DNA of 64,000 nucleotides from Hydractinia symbiolongicarpus (taxonomy: Eukaryota > Cnidaria > Hydrozoa > Anthoathecata > Hydractiniidae): positions 17,272,501 to 17,336,500 of the forward strand of contig NC_079886.1 of the NCBI RefSeq assembly GCF_029227915.1. The letters are read 5' to 3'. Shown here in pieces: positions 36,301 to 50,500 of this stretch. A program made the translations under genes and the position numbers. Numbering within the stretch: position 1 is the stretch's first letter; each line of letters begins with the position of its first letter. The notes below the pieces were generated by a model. That model ran no database searches, was not told the origin of the DNA, and saw nothing but the letters and a program-made list of their open reading frames with translations.

Positions 36301-38626
36301 ATTTTAATGTAGGATATTGACGTTACTTTAGTGTTATTGACGTCGCGCCGTAACGTCAGAAAATTTAACATATTAGAGATAAGTTTTTCGGCGACATCAA
36401 AGGAAAATGACGATATCCACTTTGCCTGTTGCAAACAGACAAAGTCTCTGTATTATTATGAGAGAAAAGTTTAGTTAATTGTCCAGTGGGAAATATCCAC
36501 TTAATTAGAGGGGCAAATATTTAAAGAAATACAATCTCGACGACGTGTGAAATAGGCTTCCTATACGCAAAAAGCAATTTAATAATCTGTCTCACTATTT
36601 ATAAATCACCACCCTTTTTTATTAAGTTATTTGACCCAAAATTAAAGAAATAACGTAGAGACTTTACTACTTTCAAAATTGCTATGGATGTCATAATGCG
36701 TCCTCAGTGCACATTCAATGAATTTGTTTAAAAAATATGTCTACTTTTTCTGTTAAAAATCGCGATATTAGCGTACTATTTTAAGGAACAAATTCATTTC
36801 ATTACAAAAATTTTGACAATGTCGTAAAAACAAATGATACACATACACAAACAAACATCTTTTGTATCAAGTATATTAAGTGCAGTCCAAAGACTGGCAC
36901 GAGTGACAAAGTTCACTGGTTATATAAAGGTCACGTAGCAATCATAACATACCACTTCCGCCTCTGCTTCACAAATATAACGTATAAAATATCAAAACAC
37001 AAACTAATAACAACGTCAAATTGATGTATGAAATGTATACGATGTTCCGAGGATCAATTTCCGCTGCAGGATATTGCTTTCTACCAACAACACAATCGTC
37101 ATTACTTCAATTATTTTAGTTCTTGTCTCTCGTTTGAAATCCTTAAAGTTTGACCAGACTTTCCAGACACATCAATGTTTTTTTTTATTATCATTATTGT
37201 TATTCCGAATATTTATACAGGATGTAGCCACTTCAGTGTTCCGAAGAAAGAAGTCTAGCAGCCGTGTTTTACAGGATTTAAAAGATCTTATGTGTTGGTA
37301 AGTTGTAAGGCTATAGTCGAAAAAGACTGTGTTCCATTGCTTTTAAATGTGGTTAACAAACGTAAGTGTAAAAATTGTAGAGCTACTTATTTCAGTAAAA
37401 CTAACAAGTTTTATCAGTTAGGGCTTCTTAACATCTGAAAATGTTTCTTGTGAGTGAATGCTAAAAAAAAGCATCGTTTTATTGGCGGCAAAGATTCACC
37501 TAATGATTCTAAGGTTGTCACAACAAACTGCAATAAGCTACTTTTAGAAATTAACTCTTTCCATAAGTACACTGTTATTTCTCTCCAAACTGGAAAAAGG
37601 GTGATAATCTTTCTTTCTTATATTATCATAATTTTTTTGAGAATAATAATACTCCATTAAACCGGAATACTAAACGTCCAGATCGCAGTAGTGAACTTTG
37701 CATAGACATGAACCAAGCTACAATCTCAGTGAAAATATGTTGAGACAAGACAGATAATTTCGAATTTGGCCGCCACAAGTAATTGCTAAACTGAGGAGCT
37801 TAGCTTATTTGGTCGAGTCCAAACTCTTAAAACGTGCTAATTTATGCTGGTGTCAGCATGGCCATCTCAACTAATTTCAGCGCCTTCGTAATAATGCGAT
37901 TAGCATATTTTCAACGCTGTCTGCCTAGCCAACGTGTGTGCAAAAGTAGCGACTTTGCAGACTGCCGGTTGCAGAGCCTTGGCCGTTTGATGCTTTTGTC
38001 CATATTTGAAAAACAAAGAAAAAACTGCCTTTGTCTCAATATTTTGTGTCCAAGATCGTAGGCAAGCTGAGCATCCTTTTATTTTTACCGACTCCATACG
38101 TCATTTCTAAGAAGAGCTGGGGACAAATAGAAAATTTGTCGAAAGAATTTTGGTGGAAGAAAAGTTAAGAAACGGCTGAACGTTTGTGAGAATGAAAAAA
38201 TCAAACAACTCTGGTTTAATTAATTTGAATTCATACTTACGGGGATTCATTTCATCACCAACTCACTTTTTCATCGTAACTTACTGCTCCAGCAGGTGTA
38301 ACAACTGGTTGATTTTTGAACTCCCATAATGATGAAAGTTGCAATGACGACTGTGTTGTCAAATGTGGTGGCCAGAAAAAAAGCTTGATTTTTTTTAAGT
38401 TCTGTTTTTGCACATTTCACCTTGGTTCTCCTTTTTATTTACTACGACAGTCACGTGTTTTGATCCTGCATTTTAGCATGCATAGTTTTTCTACACTTCT
38501 GTATGATCGTTTTTAGAAGAATATAGTCCCATCCCAAATCCCTCCCACGGTTCGCCTGTTTAAGGTCTCTAGGAAGGCCTCTTAGTTTTTGATATTCGCT
38601 GCTCACAAACTGCCATATTGCGTCAC
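36301..38626. other. Intergenic stretch, nothing recognised
   Basis: AT-rich sequence with further GACGTCA-like sites to about 36360. No exon or RNA gene was seen. Confidence 0.4.
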
Positions 38627-38629
38627 TTA

Positions 38630-39352
38630 AGGCCGGTTTCCATACAACTTCATTTTGCGCCCAGTCGTAAAAAGCGCCGTGACTTTTGATCTACGCATGC
38701 GCATTATCAGAATAATGCCGCTGACCTCGCGCTTTTGCATGCGCTGGGGTGATTTAAAAAAAATAGAACAGGCTCTACTTTTTGCGAGCTACATTTTGCG
38801 CTTCAGCTTAACAGCCAATCAAAAGGTAGCAATCTACATGAATTACGAAAGAATTTTTAATTAGATCATTTCAATATGGCTAGCAACATCTCGTTTCTGT
38901 GTTAAATTTTTGTCAAAGCCAAATGAATGTAGAGAATCAGAATATATATCAATCAAGTGAAGTAGATGAAAAACAAAATAACATTAATGAGTCTGTGGAG
39001 GCACAAAGAAACAACATTGTAAACAAACTTAAAAAGACTACTCGTGATCTGACGACATTAAACCCATAAGCAAAACGTTGTATAGTCCTTTGATTCTTCT
39101 TTCTATGGAAAGTCGTCTCATCCACATGTTTTTCTTACGTATTATACAACGTTGTTTATTTCTACGCCTCAAAAATATTGCTAGGACTACTCTCAAATTT
39201 TGCAGCAACAAATATCGTCTATTTACATCAGCCATGTTTTGCAAAAAACACGTGAGCAAAAATCGCTAAATGGAGATGGTTCGGTATATGTGATAAAAGT
39301 CGCGGCGCATTTTACGACTGGGCGCAAAATGTAGCTGTATGGAAACCGGCCT
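38630..39352 (-). mobile_element. PIF/Harbinger-type DNA transposon, non-autonomous derivative
   Basis: Terminal inverted repeats of about 60 bp start AGGCCGGTTTCCATAC and continue with CATTTTGCGCCCAGTCGTAAAA at both ends. Both sides carry TTA (38627-38629 and 39353-39355), the 3-bp target duplication typical of Harbinger elements. Inside, a minus-strand open frame (39259-39038) encodes NMWMRRLSIERRIKGLYN, resembling the 'RRWWVR...G.Y..L' N-terminus of Harbinger transposases. The catalytic core is missing, so the element cannot move by itself. Confidence 0.8.
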
Positions 39353-41515
39353 TTAGTCACAAAGAGTCAGTATCTTATCTTACAGGTGCAATTCATCTAC
39401 CAATTATAATTATCCATACGTTGACTCTCCTAAAGTGATAAAGAAAAAACGATTTCCTTTTTCTAATTAACCTGACTAATTACCACACGTTAATTCTGTT
39501 AGTAGCAAAAGCATGTCTAACAACAAACAAGTCGAAATAGAATCAAATTAAAGGTCTTAAATGCACCTAAACGACCGAATGTTAACGTCGGTTAGGTAGC
39601 TTTAATTTCATTATAGATAAATGTCACTATCCGGGCAGAAACCATTATAAGCTGGACATCTAAAATACACGATCTTATTGGGAAATTTAAAAATATTATG
39701 AAAACCAACGCATGTTGTTTATCTCCCTAAAAATATTACTTAGAGTGAAACAGTTAACTTCGTTCCTGATTAAATTAGTTTCATTTCTTAAATTTCTCCT
39801 GTAAACAGTTAATCTCAAATACTTCCAAGGCTTTCACGAGCTCTCTGTAAAGGGTTGAGTGTAAGGCAACCTCGTCCGCAGGACATTTTGTGTTTTCATT
39901 GGTGATACGTCGCATTGTCAGAAAAGATGTCCTGGAAACAAGGTTAGATAAAAAAGGCAGTACCTCTAGGTTTATTGCCTAATTTGTCTCCAGTTTTTTT
40001 TCTTTTTTTTTTTTTTTGCGTTTTTGTTATGACAGTTATCATGTTAAAAATGTAAAAAAAAAACTGGGAAAGAGGGTAAGTTTATTGCACCATACATAAT
40101 TTGATCGCATGGAAGAATATGGTGGAAAAAAGTTCTTTAAAATTTGATGCTTGATTTTAAATATAATTAATTAATATTGATTTTTTGGGGTTTATAAATT
40201 TAGTATTTATTTTTTAAAGAAAAAGTACTTCTAGACAAAGGGACATGCATTATTTAGGTCTTGAAATCCGGCGTTTTTAACCGGAATGTAGCGTTCCAAA
40301 ACGGAATAATTCGGGATGCGTCTACAAGGTTAACGTCCAGTGAGGAAATAGCCAAAATTATTTGACAGACAAATGGTCAATGCCATTTCTGTAAACATTG
40401 ACATTTAAAACCTTTATATATTTTTTCAAGATATTTTATAATAAATGTAAAAAGCGTTCCTGAAACTTTGTATGGGGGTGTGAAGTTAAAGTTACATAAA
40501 TCGGAATGTCCCGTTTGGAAACGGACGCGTTTAAATCGGGTCACTGGATCAGCGATATAAAAATCACGCGATCCTCATTCCATATTTGTTTTGTCGTTTT
40601 TGTTTGGGATGAATTGATGAAGCACTGGAGACAGACAACCAAAACAGACCAATTTTCCGTTACGTTACAGACAGAAAGGCTTAGCTAAAGCTTTTTCTAG
40701 CTATGTTTTAGTTTTTCTTTCTCTCCCCTGCACTCACTTGCTAATTAAGCAATAGCTAGCTACTAATGGTGATTTTTACTAAATTTTATGTGATTAGCCT
40801 TAATAATTTTAAAGTATAGTTTACCCTGTCAATTGTTTCGAGGTGGTACCGCAAAGATGGTTTTGGATTGTTTAAATCTAACCTTGAATTTATTGCCAAA
40901 CTAAAGACTCTAGAAGACAACAGCCTTTATGTGTGTAGATAATGGTTATTTAGTCTACAGAAATCTAAATTTTGGGACTTTTATCAATAAAAATTGTATC
41001 ATTTATTTGACCTCGGTATTTATTTGCAAGCTTAGACTGGGTGATATTTTGTGGTACAGCATAAGCAATGTTGTACGGGGCAGTTTTCAAAGGGTGGTTG
41101 CTACATGTATGCTGTCAATCTTTCATAGCTATATAAAAGTTTGACTCTATACATTGTTTGTGACTTGTGAAACTCTTTTTCAGCTATAGCGTTGTTTGCA
41201 TGTTATTTGATTATTGTGAAGAGAGCATAACTAGAAAATTTGCCGTAAAAACTTTGCAGAAGTCTTTTTTTAAGATATTTACATGTGAAATTATCGCTAA
41301 TAAAAATTATTCATCTGCAAACTGGCCAGCAGGTAATTATTTAGTCTGTAAAATAAAACTACCACCCCAACATTACCCCATGCTTTCAATTAACAGGCTT
41401 AAATCAGATTTTAAAGCTGTGTTAGATTTATAGGCCTAACATGTCACCATCCATGTCTTGTTTTTACTTGTGTCTAATCTTATGTAGAGAACAAGAAACA
41501 AAAACAAAAAGCATA
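39353..41515. other. Region upstream of ceramide synthase
   Basis: It holds a copy of the 9-bp-TSD inverted-repeat family at 39867-39946 (CAACCTCGTCCGCAGGAC / GTCCTGGAAACAAGGTT), a T-homopolymer near 40000, and AT-rich sequence. A possible 5' UTR acceptor (tcttatgtag) precedes 41485. No other exon was identified. Confidence 0.45.
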
Positions 41516-44500
41516 ATGGAGCAGATATCAGAATGGATTTGGACAGATAGTTTCTGGTTACCTCAAGGTTATACATGGAAAGATCTTGAGCCAACTCCAG
41601 GTGTTAACAAGCCAGACTTCTACGATCTTTACTATGTTCCAATCTTTGCTATCCTGATTTTATGTATTCGTTATGTTTTTGAAAGGTACGTAAAAGAGAA
41701 TTGAACTTTATTTAAGTTTCAATGCAAGCATATGCGAATGGACCTTAAATGGATCTCAAGATACTTTTACAAATTGGACTTACATGAAAGATCTTGAGAA
41801 ATTCCCAATGACAGGCCTATCAATAAGGGAAGAGCAATTGCTCTTGCTCACGCAAAGACTCGCCCAATTCTGAGAAATGAAAAACAAGCGGAGCCATTAA
41901 TTGCTCCCCCAATTCCAGAAAAAGGTTTTCTGGCTGAGCAATATCAATTTATCTCACAATGGAAAACAATGTTTTCTTTCTTCTTATTTACAGTAAAAAA
42001 GTACCAAAATATATAAAAAAGACAATAATAAAATATGCGTTTATAAACTTATTCTATTTATTTAGATTGCTCACCCAGTTTAATTTATTGTAACATTGGG
42101 GGAGCGATTTATTGCTCGGGTGTTATTTTCTTATTGATAGGCCTGCAATGACTTATCTACTTTTTGTTAAAAGTTCATGTAGCCCTAGATATTGCTTTTT
42201 AAATACTTGTTTTTCTTGCCACCACAACCTTAGACCTTCTTCTTTGTCAAAAAATTCAAGCTTGCTTCAGTCTTTTCTTTTGGCATGGGGCCCAATTATA
42301 TAAGATTTACTACCCTGCTCAAATTAATGACTTTCATTTGGTAGAATTAATGGCTTATACAAATAAGTTTTGTTTTTTTTAAAAAGTAATTCAACATGAT
42401 ATACTGGGGAAGCTAATCAATAAAATGAAAAAATAATATATTAGCAGCAGGTGTGTCCATGATTTGTTTCAAATTGCAAAGAATTTATTTCCAAAAATAG
42501 GTATATAATGGAATTTACTGATCTATAGCCTGTTGACCTGGGTATGATGCTCAACTGAGTATTATTTAACCTCGTTCCAAGGGGTTATTTATAAAACAAG
42601 CCAAAAATCCTTTGGTACGAGGCTCCCAAGTTACTGAATGATATATAGATTAAAAACACTAAAAGAAATGCTAAAGCAAGTTAAAAGCATATTGAGGAAA
42701 ACTACTTTATGCACCCCATAAATAAAAGTTAATAGAAAAGGATCTTGTTTTATCTGTGTTGTTATTATGATAAATATAATTTAGCTTTGGTATTTTGTTT
42801 TGGTGTTTCCCGCATGTTTCTGAAAAAGACAAACAAAGAATTAATTGAGGATTGGCTCTTCCATGTTTTTTTGGCTACATGTTGATGTCCTTGTTGATCA
42901 CACTTTTTTCTGCCAAAACGACTTTCCCACCAAAAACAGTGTAAATTAATATATAATTTAATAAACACTAGTCTCACAAAAAACAACACTACCATTTCCT
43001 TATACCCAACTTTTGCTTAGGTTAGTATCTCCGTGAGGCACCACCATGGTTGTTGGCAAAAGGAAAATTTTGGTTTTTAAGGTCCCTAGATCGCCGGAAA
43101 ATGGCTTTGTGGCACTCAAAGCAACAAAATTTTGTACAATTATTACTTGCATTTTATTACATAATTTTATATTAATATATTAGTCTTTGTTGCTGATAAA
43201 AAGTACCTGTTAAACCTGTTAAAAATTAAACATTACACCGTCGTGTCCACAATAGATAACTTCTATTGTAAAACAACAAAGACCGTATTAGTTTTTTTCT
43301 TTGCATTTTTTAATTTTTTTGGAATAAGAATTTGGGATCCCATACCGGTAACCGGCAGCAAAACCTCTCTGGATACGTCAGTGCCACTGTCAAAATTTAG
43401 CTGATTTATTGTAATGTCAATGTATATAATGCATTTAAAATAATTGTAATCCTTCGCAAATGTTTTATTTGTTGTGACATTTCAGAGACGTTATATGCCA
43501 CCGCTAAATTTGTTTTTATTAAATATTCATTTATGACATTTTGTTTTTGTTTGATGTGAATAGGGCTGCGCTATAAGCTGGTTAAGTTGGTTGAAACCAA
43601 TTTATATCTAGATTTATTGCAACACCATTTTGTTTATCTCTTGGCATAGCAAAACATATCAAAGTGGTGTACGAAGAAAACCAAATATGTGAGCATGTAT
43701 TCTTAGCTAACACAAAACATCCTAATGAAAAGCAAGTGCAGGGTCTTGCTAAGCAATTAGGGTGGACCCCTCATAAAGTTAACCGTTGGTTCCAAAAGAG
43801 ACGAAGGTCAATTCAGGTGCCGTTACTGAACAAAGCATCTGAGAGTTGTTGGAGATGTGTTTTTTATTTCTGGTTATTCTGTTTTGGTGCCTACACTATT
43901 TTGCCAACAGAATGGTTTTATGACACGAACAAGTGGATGGAAGGTTACATCAGAAAAGTAAGTACCTAAGTGTTGTTTAAAATTTTTAAATGATTACTCT
44001 ATTGTTATTCAATTTGCAGAGATGTCCCAATTGAATACTTTACTTTCTTTATTTTCTAGCAAGATTTCAACATGTATCTAAGATCGTATTATTTGATGGA
44101 GCTCTCATTTTACACCTCGTTATTATTTTCTCAATTTATTGATGCCAAGAGAAAGGTAAGGGAGTGCATGTTTAAATTTTTAGGCAATTGCAGAGGTAAA
44201 TGCTGACTTTCCAAAATTATGTGATTCACTACAGCAAATATTTGCTGATGTAGTTTCCTTCAATTTAGATGTGACTTAAGCACATGAAAGTTTTGCTCTA
44301 ATTTTCTCCCTTAATTTAACTTCTGTTCATGTATGGGAGCAGAGAGTGTTCACGCAACAAAATTAAAATTTACAACCTAAAACACAAGTTTGTTGGCAAA
44401 TAAGATGTCTATTCGGCAGTTTCTCAATTCATTAGAGAGGCAATCTGTTATGCTGTGTAAAATATCAAGCAAGTATCAAAAATGTCTGTGCTTAGTATTG

Positions 44501-47500
44501 TGGGCCACATTGTATGTTGTTGCATGAATATTCATTAAACAACCTTTTAATGTTTCTGTGATTTGACAATGTCCTAAAGTAATTCTATAAATAATAATTG
44601 TTTGCACTATTTTTTGTCATTTCAGGACTTTTATCAGATGTTCTTGCACCATATTGTTACCATCATGTTAATTTTTTCTTCGTTTGCTATCAACCATCAT
44701 AGAATTGGTGTAGTTATTATGTTTTTGCATGATGCGTCAGACTTTTGGCTTGAGGTAAACGTTTTACTTGTTGTGACTATTCATAACTATATATGTAAAT
44801 ATATTGACCAAAACATTTTATATACAATATAACCTGAGAACAGATTATTATTGACAAATTTCATTTGATTTCATGTTTGTTAAAATTCATGGGGCCAGGC
44901 AACATGCCCTAACTTCCTAAATTAACGGGAAAAAAGGTATACGTTTATCTAAAAATTCCATTGTATCATTTTTTATGCTTTGATATTCGTGTGTGACGAT
45001 TATGATGTAAACTTGTTTTGTAATAGGTTTGTCTCTTTGCTGATCTTCCTATTCCTATTATAATTTTAAAGTTTGTCATCTACAAAAGTTTGTAAGAAAT
45101 TTATAATATGATACGCTCATGGATTTGGTACACACACGCCTAGGGAACATCCATTTGCTGAACTAAATTTTTATAATGGATTTTTTTTCTGTGGAATGTA
45201 AGTCTAAAATATTTTGGCATTTGCAAATGCAAAATTGAAATCAATCCAATTTATATTCCTTGATTAATTCTCTAGATATTCTTGATTCTTGGGATTCTAA
45301 GTTACACTTACACTAATTTAAATTCTCCTTAAAATTTTTGTTTCCCTTACTAATCTAAAAATCTCTTAAGGTGGCAGTAACCCTTTTTTTTTAGCTGTCC
45401 AAATAGCTGAATTATTTACTCAGTGTTTTATTTATACCATATTTTTTACTATTTCCTAAAAATATGGGCCTTAATACATAATAAAATGATTTTAACTTAA
45501 CACTAAAATTGCTGAGTCAGCAGAAATTTCTTTTTAAAAATGTATTAAAAACAAGAAAAAAATCGCTTCTACGGGCTCCAACTTTTTACAATCTCGTTAT
45601 TTTTTAAATGAACCTTGGGTTAACCCTGTTAAAACGGTGTCGGTTTTTTTTTCTTTCTTATTTTTTTAACAATAGCCTTTTGTTTTTTTCAAAATATTCT
45701 TTGTTAGCATCCCCTGTTGCATCACACTCTGTTAAAACAAAAATATTCAGAATAAAAAGATTTCCGCACACCATATCATGGCTGCATGATTCACCAAGCA
45801 TGTCTGAAAATTTTAAAGTAAAACGAAAATGCTATCGAAAGTTAAAGCTCGTGCAGTGTAGCATAATGAAGATCTTCTTAAATTTCTACGTAATGCGCCA
45901 TCTTTGTTGTTACTAACGTTTCTCTCTAATAATTACGTCATTTCTTTCTGTACAATTTTGCAAGCACGTACTAGACCTAAACTATATTCAGCAGAACTAA
46001 TTAATTATTCATGAATTTTATTTTAAAGAGGAATTGTTGAGGCTGAATATTTTTGGTGAAAGATAATAGCATTTTAGCCATAAAATCGTGACGAGTGTGT
46101 TATAACAGAAAAAATATGAATAATAATCTGAAAATAACCTTTCGTAACTAATTATGCAATAAAAAAATTCCAATTTTTAAAAGGGTTACTGCCACCTTAA
46201 ATCTTGTGTGGGACGAAGTGTGAAAAATCAATTAATTATAAAAAATATAAAGAAATGCTTACCTTTGTGGGTTTCTAGAGAAAAAGGTGAAAATGTGTTA
46301 AATATATGTATATATTTTGTTTTTTTCCTATTATAGGCTGCGAAAGTGTTTAATTATGCAAAAAAACAAAGACTATGTGATGGATTATTTGTTATGTTTG
46401 CAATATCTTTTTTCATAACCCGTTGGATCTATTATCCTATCTGGTATTTATTTATTTATTTTGTTCGACAACTAAAATTTGAATTGACAGATTACAGTTA
46501 ATTATGCACTTCTGTATGGCATTTTTACCACAAATAATTTGATAATACTGCAGAACATTCAGATGGCATAAAGTATTATGAACACAATGATTACCAAACT
46601 GTGGCCTAAAAGGCGTTTTTATAAAAAAATACATTACAATGATTTGCTTTTATGGTCGCCGAATTATCAAACGTGTTTTGTTCAAGTAGGCAGGCGAAAC
46701 AACTAAAAAAGAATAGGCCATTGCCACCTCTACTGAGTTACACAGTATGGGTTCACAACTTTTTTTGTTAAAAAACCTGAAAGTTAACTTACCATTTATT
46801 TGTACGCAAAGTTAATTTCCCATTTGCCATATTATGCTATTTTTCTTTAGCATGAATGATGAAAAAATGGCTGTTTCAAATTGAGAAGAAAAATCTTTAG
46901 TTTATTTGTGCTAATGTGTCTGTGATTCTTTGTATACTTTAGGGTTCTACATGCTTTTGTGTTTAAATGTGTAGCAATTATCGGACCCTGGAGGGGCCAT
47001 GTCGTAGAATGCAGTTTACTTATCATTCTTCAAGTAAGTTTAGGTCGTAGCCAGGGCAGGTATTTTCGTGCCAGGATTGGGTAAACCACTATGGGTGTTA
47101 GTAGGGAAAATAAAAGGGAAAAAAACAGATTTGTGGTAGCAATCAGCAATAACCAACAGTTCAGACAGAAGGTAGAAACAAGCTCATACATGCATAGAGA
47201 CATTTTTCAAAGTTTCTAAAATTTCTGTTTTTGTCATCTAACATTTTTTTTTTTACTCTTGAATCGATTAAACCTGTGATTGTTTAATTATAACATCCTT
47301 TTATGAAATTGACAGTTTAAAACTTTAACCTTCTCAATTTCCAAGGAACCGTCTTTTTGGCTGCCCTGAAACAGTCTCGCCTATTTTACAATGCAGTCAA
47401 AGCAATATGAAGTTAATGTTATTAATTTGTCTTGAAGTGTGGTTCACTGACTGGGTGGTTTTGTGGGAATAAACCATAAATGTAGCAGAACAATTAAACT

Positions 47501-50500
47501 TGTCCATGCAAGGAACTACTTTTATCCAATATAACATTACATTTTATGATTATAGAAAAAATAAATGACTATATTGTAAAATGGGTTTTTTAAAATATTC
47601 CAAGATCACTAACAACTGGCTATCATCTGGTACAAGACGGCAGACTAATTTACCATTATGCAACTCGTGTTTTTTTGTATTGTGTTGTGTCACCTTTTGT
47701 TGTATTGCATTGTGTTGGTCCATGTGGTTTTATGTTGTGTTACTTCATGTAGTTTTTTTCTTCGTTGTGTTGTTGCGTGTCGTGTAGTGTTTTTTATGTA
47801 GTGTTGTACTGGGTTCACCCTCTCATTCCAATGTTTGACCGATTTGACACTTATGTCCAAATAAACCTCCCTACTTAAATAAACGCTCTGGATTAAACTT
47901 CGAAAATACACTCGAACTGCAGGGTATTAAAGGTTATTAATATATTGGTATTATGACCAAACTTTGCGAAAGCATGAAAATTTGTTGGCTGAAAGTAAAT
48001 TGACATAGCCTAAAAGATTCTTAAGCCCACTGCAAGATTTTCTTGTCTACAATGGTCCAAGATGAAGAAAAAACGTTTTGAATTTTCTCTATTATATAGG
48101 TATATTTTGTTAAAAAGGGCCAACTTTGTGCAAGGGGTTGACGAAATAGAGATGACCCAAATTATGTATGATGGGAGTACCCATGTTTGAACGGGCTACC
48201 AACTAGTTTGTTATAACAAAATTTAATCTTGTTAATCATTGCAATACATTTTTGAATGAAAATGAAAAAGCGTTTCGTCGCCTACCTGAGCAAAGCATAC
48301 ACATATCTGTCTTTTTCAGAACGTATAATCCTACGATGATAATTCTGCGCTTAATAACGTAACATTTGCGAAACCACAGTTTTTTTAGATTTGAATATCG
48401 AGTGCAAAAAATCATATAAATATAAAATGTTTACTGTATTAATAGCAGTGTTAGTATGTTATCTTTGAATCAATCCATATTCATCCATTCGTACTGACAT
48501 CTTGGAATATGTTTATATGCAGGCTTCTTTAAACCTACTTTGTTTACCAAAAGGCTGACTGTATTGTTGGTGATTGCCCCTGCACACATGTTTTATTTAT
48601 CTTTGCAGGGTATTGCATTGCATGATATATATTAGTTGGGAAATTATTGGTCCATACCTGTCTTACTATTATTTCACCACCCTTCTATGTATTTTGCAGG
48701 TAAGGTGAAAAAAACGAAAATGATGCCAAGTTGAGAATTTAGATGTCTTTATTTTTCTCTACGCGTTTGTTTTATTATTTTTACTTGTTTGTGATTTATG
48801 ACACTATTACTTCTTCAAAATCTTTTCTTTTTTTTTACTGTGTGTTGATCTTTTAAACTGTTTTTTTTTATTATTATGATGTTTTTTGTTAAGCATGTTC
48901 TTATCTTGTAAAAAAATATTTTGAGCTAGAGAAGGGAAAACTAAATTTTCGAAAAAGGTTTTCCTAACATCAATAAAACAGACTTCGATTTCGATATTCG
49001 TTTAATGTTATTTTTTCTAGATATTACACATCTACTGGGGTAGTTTAATTTTACACATGGTGTATAAACTTGCGACGCAAGGAAAGGTACGTTTTTGATA
49101 GATTTTTTTTCTGTCCTAACTTTTGTAACGGGATAAATTTCTTAAGCAGATGTGTGCGTGGTTGGTTAATTAGTCGTTCTGAAATCGCCACTTCAACGAC
49201 TGTTTAACGAAAAGCTGCCTACCAAAAAATGTCACGTTTGTATTTCAGAAAATTTCGAACCAATCAAAGGACGTTATTTTTGTACACAAAAAACGTGAAT
49301 CTTGTGGCAGAACGCGAGTTATAATGTGTTTCCGACGATCATAGGTTAAAAGTTTTGGAAAGAAGTGTAATAGTAAATATCTCCAAAGTTAAAAAAATGT
49401 TAAGAAAAAATTTAAAAATCAGATTTTAAAGTTTTGTGATCCCAAAAAAGCAAACAGCAAACATGAGAACCTAGTAGTTTTGTAAATGGGATCTGATATT
49501 GATAGGAGAGGGGTCGTTTTTTATCAGTGTCTATTAAACCTTTTAAACTTTATTTTTTTTTCTTGATAATTTTTGTACCATTATATAGAAAATCATACAA
49601 GCTTTCTAAAAATATATACATTAATGTATCAAAATAAAGTTTTAGTGAATTAATAGCATTTTAAAATGTCACACCTTTTTTTATACTCACTCCTTGATGG
49701 TACAGAAAAAACGATTTTTATGATTATTTTTCAACATATTGGTTTTGCAGAAAAAAAGTGGAAAAGGATAAAAAGAAGTCTTCTAAGTTCTAAGTTATTT
49801 TTAGCCATCCTTTTTATGGAAGGAAAAACACTATTGTTATTAGCAAATTGTTAATATACACAATGTTAGCTAGGGGGTTAATCCTTCAATCATTAGTTTT
49901 GCAAAATCGAAAGCAGCTAATCGCTCATATGTAATTACAACATTTAATGTGTCAACCGTAAAAAGAATGATATCCTTACACGTTTCTTATAAAAAAAACC
50001 CCGAGAGTATGGGGTTAAATGAAGGTTCTAACCAGCGGGACAAAGAATCGCAATCACAAAATAGGTCTTTAAGAAGAAGTTTAAATTTTTGGCCAATTGC
50101 AATATGCATCCACGTTTTAAAAACACGCAAAAGTCAGTCAAGCATTAATGAATAATAAGGTCTTTAGTATTTTTATTGTCGTATTTGATAAGGCAACTCT
50201 TGACAATATATTTTACAGACCATTTGCTACTTATCCTTAAAACAGCCGCTCATAAGAAAACAAAATTTATATCCAGTGTAACATTCTCCAGCAACAGACA
50301 ACAATTTTTATTTCGTTACTTCGTTAACTGTTTGGTTGCTCCGTTAACTGTTTGGTTGCTCCGTTAACTGTTTTGTTGCTCCGTTAACTGTTTCATTGCA
50401 CCGTTAACTGTTTCATTGCACCGTTAACTGTTTTTTGCCCTGCTCCGTTACCTGTTTCGTCAATATTTATCGGCAAGAACTACTTCTCAATCAATTGTTT

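Noticed and set aside
41167-41433. Open frame upstream of the ceramide synthase start
   Set aside because: No recognisable domain, no splice link to the gene, and typical AT-rich composition.
43487-43530. Missing linker exon of the ceramide synthase gene (RYMPPLNLFLLNI)
   Set aside because: It resembles the post-TM1 segment and could join in phase after CAGAG, but there is no acceptable GT donor with the required phase before a stop.
45028-45095. Alternative ceramide synthase exon after ttttgtaatag
   Set aside because: The frame runs into a stop without a donor, and the exon at 46337 fits the family perfectly.
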